Source of the DNA: Gyromitra esculenta
Taxonomy: Eukaryota; Ascomycota; Pezizomycetes; Pezizales; Discinaceae
DNA: 64,000 bases
Direction of reading: 5' to 3'
Assembly (NCBI GenBank): GCA_038503075.1
Contig: JBCAML010000020.1
Span: 1,240,001 to 1,304,000, forward strand
Shown: piece by piece, positions 25,544 through 36,882 of the stretch
Numbering within the stretch: position 1 is the stretch's first letter
How the letters are laid out: every line of letters starts with the position of its first letter
Notes under the pieces: model-generated
The model's input: only the letters and a program-made list of their open reading frames with translations
Told to the model about the DNA's origin: nothing
The model's database searches: none
Translations under genes and position numbers: made by a program

Positions 25544-27177
25544 AGCACTTACCTCATCAACACCTTCACCCGCGTTAAAAAAAAAAAACCGAAAAAGCGT
25601 TGGCATTTGATTTTAGATTTCTGGTCTATGGGAATGTATAGGGAAATTTAGGGCTACACATTTGGGATAAAGGAAGGGGCAGGATAAAAAAGAAACAGCG
25701 CGGCTATCGACCCCAGAGATGAAAAAATCTAGCAAGCGGGAAGAGGAATGGAGGTGGGCAAAACGTTGACCGTTTTTTGTTTGATCTTGGATCGCGTGTT
25801 GGGGGGATATTTTTTTGTTTCCTGTGGGTTTTTACATCGTTGATATGGGAGGCGCATTATTATTATATCGATTTTTCTTGTCACTACCTTGTCGACGTTT
25901 CTTTTGTTGGATTTTATTTGTTTTCCACCATTTCTTCTGTCCATTTTTTCTGTCCATTTTTTTTCATTTTTATATTGCTGATGGGTATCAATTTGCGATT
26001 CCGACTGCGACCTGTTGATTTACGACCATTTTACGACATTTTACGACAGTTACGGCTTTATACCAAAAATCATTGGTTTTTCCTGCAAATTACTTGTATT
26101 GGACATTGCCTTGGGTTACCCATGTTAGGATTCCATCATTACAACCAAATCAGTTTCTCGGCACCAGTTACCTACATGCCTGGAGGCAACGGAGGGGATA
26201 GCTAAGAACAGATAGTGTTTCTTTTGTCGATTTTTGTTCTCTCAATGTGTTATTTGTCATATATCTCGGTTTCTTTTCCCGTTTATGTTTCCTATGCGGT
26301 ATCGACTGGGTGGGGGCTATTTGTCTTTTAGTTTTTGTATTCTCTCGTATCGTGTTACTTAGTACAAAGATTTCGATTTTCTCTTTCCCCGTTCGTCTCC
26401 TGTTTTATATCCTGTATGTGTTTTCGATTGTACGTTTTTTCTTCTTGTTTCATTCTGGTCATGTTTAGTATTTTTATATGGTGGCTCTCTTTGTTCATTC
26501 GTGCGCTCCCCCGTTTGTTGGTTTTCTATCACACTTGGGGAACGGGGGAAGGGGGGGGTTGCGGTGAAGGATGTTTTTGTTGGATTCGATTGGACTAGGC
26601 CAAAAGGGAGAAAAAAACCTGTACTGAGTATCAGAATTCTAGATGGCCGATGAATTGATCTGTTGCCCTATCTACTACTTTTTTGCTTTCGCGGGTTTGT
26701 CCATGTGACCAAGGGGCGATCATCGGGGGTTGGTTGTGCTGAGGGAAGAAAATAAATAACATATTTGATTTTTTCCTACTTAATCATTGGCTAGCCGTTC
26801 TTATGTTATTTGACTCTGAAACACTAAGTGTACCTGCGGTTTTCTACTAACTACTACTACTTGCTACAAGCTTAAGGGGAGGCGTTCCCTTTTTTCTTTT
26901 CCTTCCCCTTATCCCAAAGTTATAAATATATATCTCTGGTTGGTTGGATCTCCCTCCTCCCCCCGGGTATTATTGCTAAGGAGGATGGAAAGCTAACTCC
27001 CGGCACCTTGAGCCGACCGCCACCAAGTAGGGGAGGGTACACGCCGGGGATAGCTTATCGGTTCGGAACGAACTCTGATCAGTGCCATGGATCAAATGAG
27101 ATTTGCATCTGATCGGGAGAGGGGGAGGGGGGGGCGTATCTTCCCCTGAGCTAGAAGTCACTGGAGCACAGACTGGT

Positions 27178-27208
27178 ATACGTATCGTATCGTATCGTAT
27201 CGTATCGT
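27178..27208 (+). repeat. GTATC pentanucleotide microsatellite
   Basis: Six tandem GTATC units are followed by a T/CTTT tract. Confidence 0.85.
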
Positions 27209-27455
27209 TTTAGGTTTTTTTTTCTTTCCTTCTTTCTTTCTTTCTTTCCTAGCTGCGGGGGAAAGGTTCGGCTGGTAGTGCATGTACGCATGAATGGAGA
27301 GGGTGAGATGAGGGAGGGAATTAAAACGGGAGGGATATTGAAATCAGGAGATAGATGGAACATGATCTTGGAAGGGGATGAGGGGGTGGGGCGGTTCTCT
27401 TTTTTTTGGGGGGAGGGGAGAAGGGTTGGATTGGATATCGTTCGTTCCCTGCCGT

Positions 27456-27482
27456 ACTATGCTATGCTATGCTATGCTATGC
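27456..27482 (+). repeat. GCTAT pentanucleotide microsatellite
   Basis: About five tandem GCTAT units, 250 bp from a different pentanucleotide array. Confidence 0.85.
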
Positions 27483-28015
27483 CACGGATTATCTTACAGA
27501 GGGGAAGGGGAGGGGGCGGGTCTGTGAGTAAGGCTTAATCAATTGGAATGCCTTGCGCTGGTGGGGGGAAATGTACCGGGTGGTAGTTGTTATTATTGAA
27601 GGTGGGGTTCTTTTTTGGTCGGTTCGGCGAGTGAGAAGTAAGGATGCAACATAATTGATGATTACCAAAATACTCTCTCTATCTGTACTCTATCTTGCCC
27701 CTTCTTTTGCTGTGTGTGTCCTTGGAGAAATTTCAGTGGCTGGAGAGAAGGTACATAGTTTTAGGAGTTTTTTTTTTGAAGTGGATCCCTATATTAATTA
27801 GCGATTGACTCGAGCGCTGTGATGGATTTGCTGCTTGCTATTCAGATGACCAAGTGGCTCGACGCGATTCTCTCTTCAGCTTTTACCTCACCACCACCAC
27901 ACCTCGGGCAACCCGGGTTACCTGAATAAGTGTGAAAGGGGCTAGGCTCTCTCTCTGACCTGCTAGATAGTTGTTTAGCTAGTATAGGGTAGGTCCCGGT
28001 ACTATAGTGAATAGC

Positions 28016-28058
28016 GGGGGAAGGGAAGGGGAGGGGAGGGAAGGGAGGGAAGGGAAGG
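28016..28058 (+). repeat. G-rich tract with G-quadruplex potential
   Basis: About nine runs of three to five G separated by one or two A form an uninterrupted purine strand. The spacing meets the usual requirement for an intramolecular G-quadruplex. No gene is close enough to assign a role. Confidence 0.6.
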
Positions 28059-31000
28059 CGTGTTGTTTTTAATAATATTCCGGTAGCTTGGTATCAAGCG
28101 CACCTAGGTACCTACATATTCAGAGTGGAGTCTGTATGAACATATTTTTTCCATGAGGTTAACGTTCCAGGGTCATCCATGAGCACATATGCATAACTTT
28201 ACGTTACTAGTGCTTCAGGTAGAGTAACCCACACCACCACCCAAACCCCTACCCATGTCCACGTCCTATTTCCGCGTCGCACACGGGGACCGGGCGAGTA
28301 TCCAAGAAAGGTGCTTTTTAAAATGGAATGGGGAAAAAAAACACTCAAGGGGGGCTGAGATATGCTGTTCTGCAGCTGCTTTGGCTCGAAACTCTAATTC
28401 GTCTTGTGTCTACGAATAATGATAGGTTATAAGCGTGTATCCTAGTGCTACCGGGATCGTGTCGAGTAAGTCATCGTGGCTCGGTGATGGGCTGGTAGCG
28501 GTGGTGGTGGTGATATGGCTAGCCCAGGCGTTAATAGTTACTATATTATACAGGAATTAACCATGTCAATAATAGTTTTAGCAGGAAGAATGTGGAAGCG
28601 ACAGGGTGGCAGAGATTAGATCGGAAGCTTGCGTGTTGCTGTGCGTTCAATTTGCCACTTGCTCTTAATTTGATTGTTGTTCCTTTTCTCCTGTTGGTGT
28701 TTTATTTATTTTTCTTACTACACCCCATCATGTCATCTGCTTCTACTTTTGGTTCGCTGATGAGTTTTTTCTGTGTCGATGCGCCTAGAATTCACATCTC
28801 CGATGACGGCGGCGGTATGTAATGCAGCTGTTTCAACGCTTAATCTGCAGCTTGACATCTCGTGGTCCTGTTTGGCTTTTGTGTCTCGGGCTCGCAGCTG
28901 GCACAAGGCGAATGAACGGCTCTGTAGATACGTATGTTATTTTCGATCGTTTCAGATCTAAACCTGCTTTCCGTTGATTTTTATTTTGACTGTTGAGCTC
29001 CGCCCGTCAATGTGATGGCAGCAGGCAGCTTACGGCACAATTTCCCGGAGGATCATGGAATATCACTCACGCTCACAATCGCTGTCTCTGACCAGATTAT
29101 GCCTCTTTTTCGATGGGTCTGGCCCCTGTGTGTGCTTTTAGTGGCCTGCCCTTTGTTGGGAAACTGTGGTTTTGGAGGCTGCTGTAACAGTTTTTTTCCT
29201 AGTAATCGGCCTGTTCCGCTTTTTTTTCTTGCGAAAAATTACGGTTTCCCTGCTCCAAAAAAAAAGGCACCAGGACAGAGGCAAAATTTCTATCGCAGAG
29301 ATCTTGCTTCAACAGATCGTATTTTCTTTGTATCATATGGGAATATCATCTACGGTCTTTTAAAACTTCGATATGATCCTATTTGCGACTGGACGGATGG
29401 TTCATCCTCAAGCTCTGCTGCGGAATCGCGGCCTTTCCGTTCGAAAAAGAGCTTTATTGTAGAAACAACCTACGGAAGTTATCTTTCTTCACTTCCCGGA
29501 GATAGCTTTCGCTATACTATACCGATACTACTATTCCTCTTGGACCATTTTTTTGTTCGCAAGTGCTGGTTTTTAATTCTAACTATTCTTGTCCCTTTGG
29601 GGGTAGTAATTCCATCAGGAACACAGCTTCAAGACAAGCGATTTCATCGTGAAGCGCGGTGAATAAATCACCTTTGTTATCCCCAGAGTCTCGAGGAGTT
29701 GAACAGCTTTGTGGTCGCAGGGAATCTATCGGCAGTTCCTGTCTGGAGGATAAGTTCTTGCGGATACCTGCGACTGTGATCGTTACCCTTCGCTTGAAGT
29801 ACGAAAGTGGTTGGACGAGAACTTGAGTTATTATCGGGTTCTCTGGGGTTGGGAACTACTTTCTCTGTTTTTATTGCGCTCTTTTGCGCTCTTTTGTTTT
29901 TCTTATTTGTTGTTGAGCTGAAGGTTCGCCTATTAGACATCGCGGGGCGGGAAGACGTTTAAGCTAGAAGAAAATCTTGAGGATGGGCTATCTGTCGCAG
30001 CATGGTGGAGCTTCGTGAGAAATGGGAGAAGAACTATGGCCGAGATATGAGGTGTAGGCTTCTAAGGGCCTAGTGATGGGCTTTGAAGTTGGAGCTTGAG
30101 AATTATGTGAATCATGATGGGTATGAGGTTTTGAATCTCAACGGACGTATGCGCAGAGGACAGAGCGAAGGTAGGATTAGTTCTCAAGCTTGATGAACAG
30201 ATCCTGTAATGCCTCGGCAATAGAAGCGGTACTGTTTGCTTCTTTATAATATCCGAAGAACTTTTACTTGGAAACGATGGGGCGACCATTCGTAGATTCT
30301 GTTGGATGGATGGCTTCTGTTCATTACAGTAATGCGAGAAGTTATGCCTTTCTCCTCACCGTTTCTTTGGACTTTAAGAATCATATGTATTTAGACCTAT
30401 TATTCTTCTATATTTATTCATTCAGCTGTACGAAGTGATCTCTTTTAGGGAATACCCCAAGTCCCTAAGGGAGTTGTATATTCCAGCATTCGCTTGAGCT
30501 AAAATCACTATTATTTTGCGGTTATAGCGAGTAAATTTTCAGGCACACCTTCTTAATGAGATACCAACCTCCTCCTTCCTAGACACGTGCATGAGCATCG
30601 TACTTAAGGCAGGGTAAAGTGTTTCTTTCAGCACCGGTGGACAAACAACTCATCGTTGGGACGATGATCCATAAGGCTCAAAATAAATTCAGCATCCCAA
30701 GCCAGAGGCATAGCATACCAAGCTCATATCTTATTCTAAGACTGTCGAGGAGGTGCGGCGGAGACCACAAATCCATCGGTCATCATCACCACCCGATATC
30801 GATGAGTCATTACAACCCATGATATACGACGGCTTGTCGTATGGATAGCAACTCCCGGAGAGTTTAAATTCGTAAATATTCGTAAATAACGTTCTAGTTT
30901 CAATAATCGCCTGTGGTAATATGTGGTGAGTATTCTTATTTATTCATGCGATATCACTCGACGAATTTTCATGGGTCTGGAGCTAATGGAGTGATTGGTT

Positions 31001-32989
31001 GATACTTGCAGGGTGCAGTATAATTCTGGGTTAAGGTTATATCCTTGGGCTTCGTGTGGAGTTATATGCTATAAAAGTGGCGTGAGCAAGCAGATGAGTG
31101 GAAAAGAGTGCTTTTCGATAAGCTATGCCTGATGGGTCTCCTGAGGTGGACGATTTGGTTTAGGGAACTTGGGCAGAGTGCTGTATCTGCTAGCAAAGTC
31201 AATAAATCAACCAATGCATCGTTTTCTCGCCCAATAGTTCGTGTGGGTAAAGACAATAGAAAAGTCGCTGATAAACGCATCAGGTTCTTATGCATCATTT
31301 CATATAGTTTGGCACTTAGAATCACGTACCTATCCTATCAAAGTGGTTAGATGCACGTTTATTGAGCTTTCCCGATGTCTTTCTCGACAACATTCTTAAG
31401 TACACATTATCCTACAACTTTTCTGATGTTTCCCGGATGAAATTTCCGAATATACTACCTTACAACTTTCTTGATTTTCCTGGAGACTTTCTTAAGTATT
31501 CGTTTCCCGATCTATTTCCGATATACGCCTTCTTTGGTGCCTTCACTAGGGACCTCCTTAGATACATCTGTAAAGACATCCAGCGATGTATTTATGCAAG
31601 GTCTCGACAGGAAATACGTCATCTTGTCCCTCTCGTCACTGTATTTATATGAGTAATGCGTATATTGATACATTTCCCCCATGATGGAGCGTGGTAGTAT
31701 ATGAGATAGGGTAAGAGCGTTCGTTAGGGGTAAGTAGTTTCTAGTGGATGTAAGGTATTTCGTGTGCTGGATATTCAAATATTTTGACTTATGCTTATTG
31801 GTTTCCTGTAGTTCTATAACTGTGATCTAATAGTGATGGATATTCATTGGTAGTACTTAGGAATATCTACTATCGCGTAGTAAAACTACCCTCAAACATC
31901 CCAAAAGACTTGCTTTTAGACTAGGTTATGGTGATGTAACCGTGTAAGCTCCGTGCTATATATCATTAGAATTAGATTACTTGGAGAGGACGAATTGATT
32001 TCGAGCCCAAGCTATCTAGAACTCTGAAGAAGGGATGTTCCTCTACTTATGAAGCCTTCCTGAGCGTAGAGCCTTATTGTAGACGTGGAAGGCACCCGCT
32101 AGCGGATCACTTTTCGGTACGATGGTAGGCTTTCCTCTATAAGAGGTTCTTTGTTTTGTTTCATAGAGTTGGAATTCAAGGCCTCTGTCTATCTGCTATC
32201 CAAGAGTTTGCAATTGGTCCTCATGTACTCTTGGTAGGTATTTCTAACTCAGTACCACCTTTGATTTAGTTGGTATTTCTTGATTTTCTTGGCGCACATG
32301 CCTCAGTGGTATTAATTGGAATCGATTGCATCAAGAATATGCCCTCTATCCGGGGAGTCAAGCATTGCAAACTTCTTACCGAGGCCGTTGCGGGGATGAA
32401 AAGATATTCGATTGCTTGATCTCGATCGAGAGATTCCCTAGTTTTGTGTGCATGGTTCCCGACAAATACTTCCCCTGGGCCCGCTTCTATATTATTCCGT
32501 GCTATTAATTCTTCCTCTTCTGCTCTCTGGAAGTACTTGGTGAGTTGTTAGGAGGCCATCCTCTAACGGGTGGGCTTAAAAATACGAGTGATTTCTCATG
32601 AATTTCAAAAGATCTTTTTAGTTCTATTAGGTACATGCAACAAACTAGGCTGTAAAACTAAATAATTCTCTCTCAGTATTCTACTAGGGTTTACCTAATG
32701 TAAGGTGACGTAGTACCTTTGTAGAGCCATGGTTTGCTTTTCGTTTCTGGATCAAGAGACGTTAAGAAAGAGGTAATGACTAAATATTTGTGTAACAAAT
32801 ACTTTTGGCTATCGAATTATTAAGTGGTTGAAATATCTTTCAGCTGAAATCTAGGGCTTCTTGCCATTCACCGCATCACAATCGATCACTCACACTAATC
32901 AAGCGGTGCGCTGATTAATACCTAAACGCCATCGGATTAGTCGGTGACCTGATCAAATTTGTCAGCTAACATATCGTTTTGCCTAGTAC

Positions 32990-33234
32990 GTACGTACACG
33001 AAAGCTTCGCTGCGCTCATCAACGCCCTGAAATACTTATACTAAACTCACGTTAGGAGGAGTCCTAAATCCTAATAGCAGAGTTACTAGGCTAAACACAC
33101 TGACTGAAGGAATCTAGAATAACCTACAGCTGCAGCCACCTCACGTTGCAGCCGTAGAAATAAATTAATATGACTAAGCAATATAGAGAAATAATGACTA
33201 ATTTTCTCATTTCAAGTTTTCGTGCTTAACCCTG
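32990..33234 (+). repeat. Dispersed repeat, copy 1
   Basis: It shares with two later copies the block around 33056-33090 (CCTAAATCCTAATAGCAGAG) and the terminal block ATATGACTAAGCA...ATGACTAAT...TTTCAAGTTTTCGTGCTTAACCCTG. This copy lacks the TTTACTAAATGG...TTGCTCAG part found in the others. It is probably a degenerate non-autonomous element. No coding capacity or terminal inverted repeats are seen. Confidence 0.7.
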
Positions 33235-33550
33235 GCTAGAGCTTCACTGCGACCATCAACATCCTGAAGTACTCTACCTACGCTGTCAGAATATGAATGT
33301 GCTTTAGCTTTTTTTACTAAATGGTTTGCTCAGTCGGGCTCCCGTGCCGCTGCGTGGCATTCGACCCTTCCTTGCTCATAAATTGGGGAATTCATGGCAG
33401 GAGGAATCCTAAATCCTGATAGCAGAGTTGCTAGGCCAAAGTCCTGAAAGAACCTCAACCAGGTTGTTGTGGGAAAATGGATATGACTAAGCAGCATACA
33501 GATGATGACTAATCTTTCGATTTCGGATTTTCGTGCTTAACCCTGAAGTA
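33235..33550 (+). repeat. Dispersed repeat, copy 2
   Basis: It lies directly after copy 1 in the same orientation. It begins with the same GCTTCACTGCGACCATCAAC motif that is near the start of copy 1. It contains the AAATGGTTTGCTCAGTCGGG block, the CCTAAATCCTGATAGCAGAG block and the terminal TTTTCGTGCTTAACCCTGAA block. Confidence 0.7.
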
Positions 33551-33914
33551 AACCTTGGGGCAACTTCAGGGCAGAGGGCCAATACCCTTTGGGAAACCCC
33601 GAAATATGACCTACACCAGAAAGGACAAAATTGGAAATCTGTGTTCTAAGGATATTTAATAGTTACATATATATATTGGATGGGATAAAATTAATACACT
33701 GGACAGCTCTGTTAGCCAGCCTTACTGGACGAAGAACGGCCGGAATGTATTCCCGCCGTCGTGAGAGCCTTAACTTGATCGGTCGTGTAGCCGAATAATA
33801 AATACAGCCATATACTCGTAGTCTCGTCGTGTAACCAGGCTCGGGTGTTGGGAATAGTGGCCTGAAACCAGCTGAAATACACGGCACAGACTCAACAACA
33901 AAGTTACTAGAGCG

Positions 33915-34085
33915 ATACTCAAGACCAACAGCAGCAATAATGGATAGGGAGTGAAACATGGCATAGTGAATCACTAAGACCAATGACAGTAGTAATGGAT
34001 CGGGAGTGAAACATAGCATAGTGGATCACTAAGACCAACAGCAGTAATAACGAATCGGGAGTGAAGCACAGTATAGCGGATCACC
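33915..34085 (+). repeat. 55-bp minisatellite, three units
   Basis: Units at about 33915-33969, 33970-34023 and 34024-34078, plus a short partial one. Each reads roughly GATCACTAAGACCAACAGCA, then TAATGGATCGGGAGTGAA, then ACATAGCATAGTG, with about 80-90% identity. Open frames crossing it on the minus strand are a by-product of the periodicity. Confidence 0.8.
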
Positions 34086-34636
34086 AATTAGACATCTATG
34101 TACGCGCACAGGTGCTGTCATTGTAGTCATAGAAAATCGCCCGCTTTGAAATAGTAGGAAAGTGTTGGAATATTAGACGCAAGAAGGGTCGATTGCTTGT
34201 ATTGCTTACACACTGAATGCTGGCAGTGTGTTACTTCTATGTACTTGACGTGATAGCTTTGGAGTACACTGTGTCTCTCGCTAATATCTGTCCTCGAGCT
34301 ACTTTCGAAACTATTCCTAGAAGCCTATCATATTAGGAAGCTATTTCTAATAGAAACCTTGCTTGTTTAATTGCTCTATAGGCGACTGCATGTTTGTCTT
34401 TATAAACGTGACTTCCTACACACAGAAGTTCCGGTTCCTTCCTTACACCGGGTTGGCAGGCTGTTCTGCTTCTGCGCTGCAGTCAACTCTTCCAAGAACC
34501 TTACCGTATACATATACTGCTTCGTGTCCTGTGCCCTATACTCTAAGACCTCAGGCCTGGCTGCCGCCCAGTCCCCTTCCATATATACCCCTGGAGGTAT
34601 CGAATTATTCCACTAACCGTACCAGCGCAGTATAAT

Positions 34637-35212
34637 GGGAGTTTCTTTACAGCCGTCTTCTCCTCCTTCGAATACTCGCGAAAAGAAGCTCACAGTGCTG
34701 TAGGAAGTCCGTGGCGTCCTTTCCATCAAAATGCGGGGCTCCCTGAGAGCTGGGGAATTCGTACGTACCTTTTTGGCAGTGTCTGCTGCCCTGAAGAACA
34801 CAGGCATGATCTCGGAATACCAGGAGATCCAGCTTTTCCTAGGCGCCCTACATATGGATCTCGCCAGGAAGTTGATTATTAAGCTTAAGCTGGATGTGAA
34901 CGTGCCCTCTTCCAAGGAAAGTTCGCCATGCTGAGAGCGGAAGCCCAAGACTACTGCCTAGGAAACCTCCGGACTGAGGAGCCACTGAAGAGAGGTGAGT
35001 TTTCCGTGGAGGGTTTATTAACCAGCTCTTAGAGCAAAACGTCGATCTTAGCACAAAGGAGAGCTAGCCCCAGCAGCCTCGGCGCCGACTACCCATAGGC
35101 AGCCTGCAGAAGTACACAGACCTCTCGTCAGCCTTAGACGAGATGAATAAACGAATGGAAATCATGGTATTCCACCAGCAAGCGCAGTTTTTGGAAGGTT
35201 TAGGGATTTAAG
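34637..35212 (+). pseudogene. Decayed gag-like retrotransposon fragment
   Basis: Translation shows conserved-looking segments broken by stops and shifts. From 34637 comes a Ser/Pro-rich start, then a TAG, then a helical stretch with FVRTFLAVSAALKNTG and LFLGALHMDLARKLIIKLK. After a frame change come LRAEAQDYCLGNL and, further on, ALDEMNKRMEIMVFHQQAQ. The layout (helical capsid-like segment with an F..AL...L..K pattern, then a coiled-coil-like segment) resembles the gag region of fungal Ty3/Gypsy-type elements. No zinc knuckle, protease, reverse transcriptase or LTR was recognised around it. Assignment is tentative. Confidence 0.4.
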
Positions 35213-36549
35213 TGGTTAAAAAAGTGCAAAAAAAGATACTGCGTCCGGAGGGAGGTGAACCTCCTACCTATAGCTCAGATAACACAAGGTGCGCCAGCAT
35301 GGACACCGAAGCTGTATGTATCCTCTTCAATGTTCTGAGAATCTTAAGCTCACCTCATGAAGATATTCGTTAAAATAAAAAACTTCGTTCTAATTAAATG
35401 TGTTCGCTGGGTCGCATAGAAAATATCTTCTAGCAATAGCATATTGAATTAGAAGATCACATAGCATTTTCCCAGGGGTATTTTTTTAATGTCTGACTTA
35501 AATTTTGCTTGAGCAGATAATTGCTATTCTGCTTGGAAGGTTTTTGCGGTGGGATGTTCGGGCGCTTCTTGGAGAAATTTGTATGGAGTACTAGGTACTA
35601 AGTAATAAAATTTAATTAATGAAAACTATCGAACGAGCCTATTCATTGGCATCTTTTTCGCGTCATAGACATGTCCTATGTGCATATGGCCCTATCTCTA
35701 CACCTGCATATATCTTAAGGCATACTAAACACTACGATGGATGCCTGAATAGATCAGCGTACTGCCTATGAGCATACGTATTGAAAGGACAAAAATTCGG
35801 ATTCGGCATCAGTTCATTCCTGGTTTAAAGATCTGCCAGTCCACAATTACTAATCATCTAGGCTGAGAGTTGAAGACCACAAAATTAATTGATTGCACTG
35901 CGTTACGTTATTCGTTTCTTTAATACCCTAATTAGGGGAAGCTAAAGCGCTAGAAGGCGAATCAGGACATGCCTCCCGTGATATATATTTCTATTTGTCA
36001 TATGCGTATACATCCCTAAAAGTACATTGGCAATATCTCTATTGATTTATTAACCCCGCTGGTAACGCTCCTGTACAAGCTGAAATATTCAACAAGGCCT
36101 CTCTGGGTACGAGAACATGGTAGTGCTAGGTTTCGAAGTGTTACAATAGGAGAACCACAAATCAATAATAAACTCTGATCGCTATGTAATTTTTGTGGAC
36201 TGAGTACTGAAATGCTTCGCACATATCCTAAACAATTACACTAGTACTTAGTAGCTTAAGAATTGGTGGTTTCGAGAAAATAAACATAGCATATATGTTT
36301 TTATTGTAGTTGACTAAAATGGAAATCATACATGTAATTGGGGATATGTTCCAGACATAGCATTGAACGTCAGAAAAGAGCTAAATGTAGTATAGCTCGA
36401 AATAAAAAGTACCTGCACTCGCCCAGCGCGGAGGAATAGCTCTATTTGTGTTTTTAGCTTTGTATTCTATGAACTGGAAAGAGTACAAACCTAAGGTCAA
36501 CTACCATCAAGCTAGTGAAGCTACCCTTTTAGGTAACGGCTCAATCTTC
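35213..36549. other. Intergenic region, no supported gene
   Basis: AT-rich sequence between the gag-like remnant and the third repeat copy. Nothing beyond short open frames. Confidence 0.4.
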
Positions 36550-36882
36550 TAGTTTTTTTTTTACCAAATGGCTTGCTCAGTTGGGTCCTCCTTGCTCGCA
36601 GCCCGGGGATTTCGCGGCAAGAGGAGCCCTAAATCCTAATAGCAGAGTTGCTGGGCCGAGTCCACACCAACTGAAATAACCTAGAGTAGCCCACAGCTAC
36701 AGCAGACTGAAGCAGGTAATAACCTATGGGTTGAATATGCTAAATAAATAAATAAACAAACAGCAAACTAAAGCAGGTAGCCAGTTAGCTGTAGAAAAAT
36801 GAATATGACTAAGCAGCATATATAAATGATGACTAATTATTTCTTTTCAAGTTTTTCGTGCTTAACCCTGAAGACATCTACC
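36550..36882 (+). repeat. Dispersed repeat, copy 3
   Basis: The longest of three related copies. It has a T tract, then ACCAAATGGCTTGCTCAGTT, CCTAAATCCTAATAGCAGAG, an internal duplication of the AAGCAGGTA motif around a TAAATAAATAAA run, and the shared end ATATGACTAAGCAGCATATA...TTCGTGCTTAACCCTGAAG. Same orientation as the copies at 33 kb. Confidence 0.7.

Larger units (their letters stand above)
25544..33000. other. Gene-poor region downstream of medA
   Basis: The first kilobase is very T-rich and probably includes the medA 3'UTR. The rest has microsatellites and G-rich tracts (annotated separately) and weakly repetitive sequence near 31360-31530 where TTCCCGAT and CTTAAGTA recur. Open frames such as one at 29012-29662 are Phe/Leu-rich through T-richness and lack domains, so I do not call a gene. 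Confidence 0.4.

Noticed and set aside
29012..29662. 216-codon plus-strand open frame rich in Phe, Leu and Ser
   Set aside because: Residue content follows the T-rich DNA, with homopolymer-derived Lys and Phe runs. No family or splicing.
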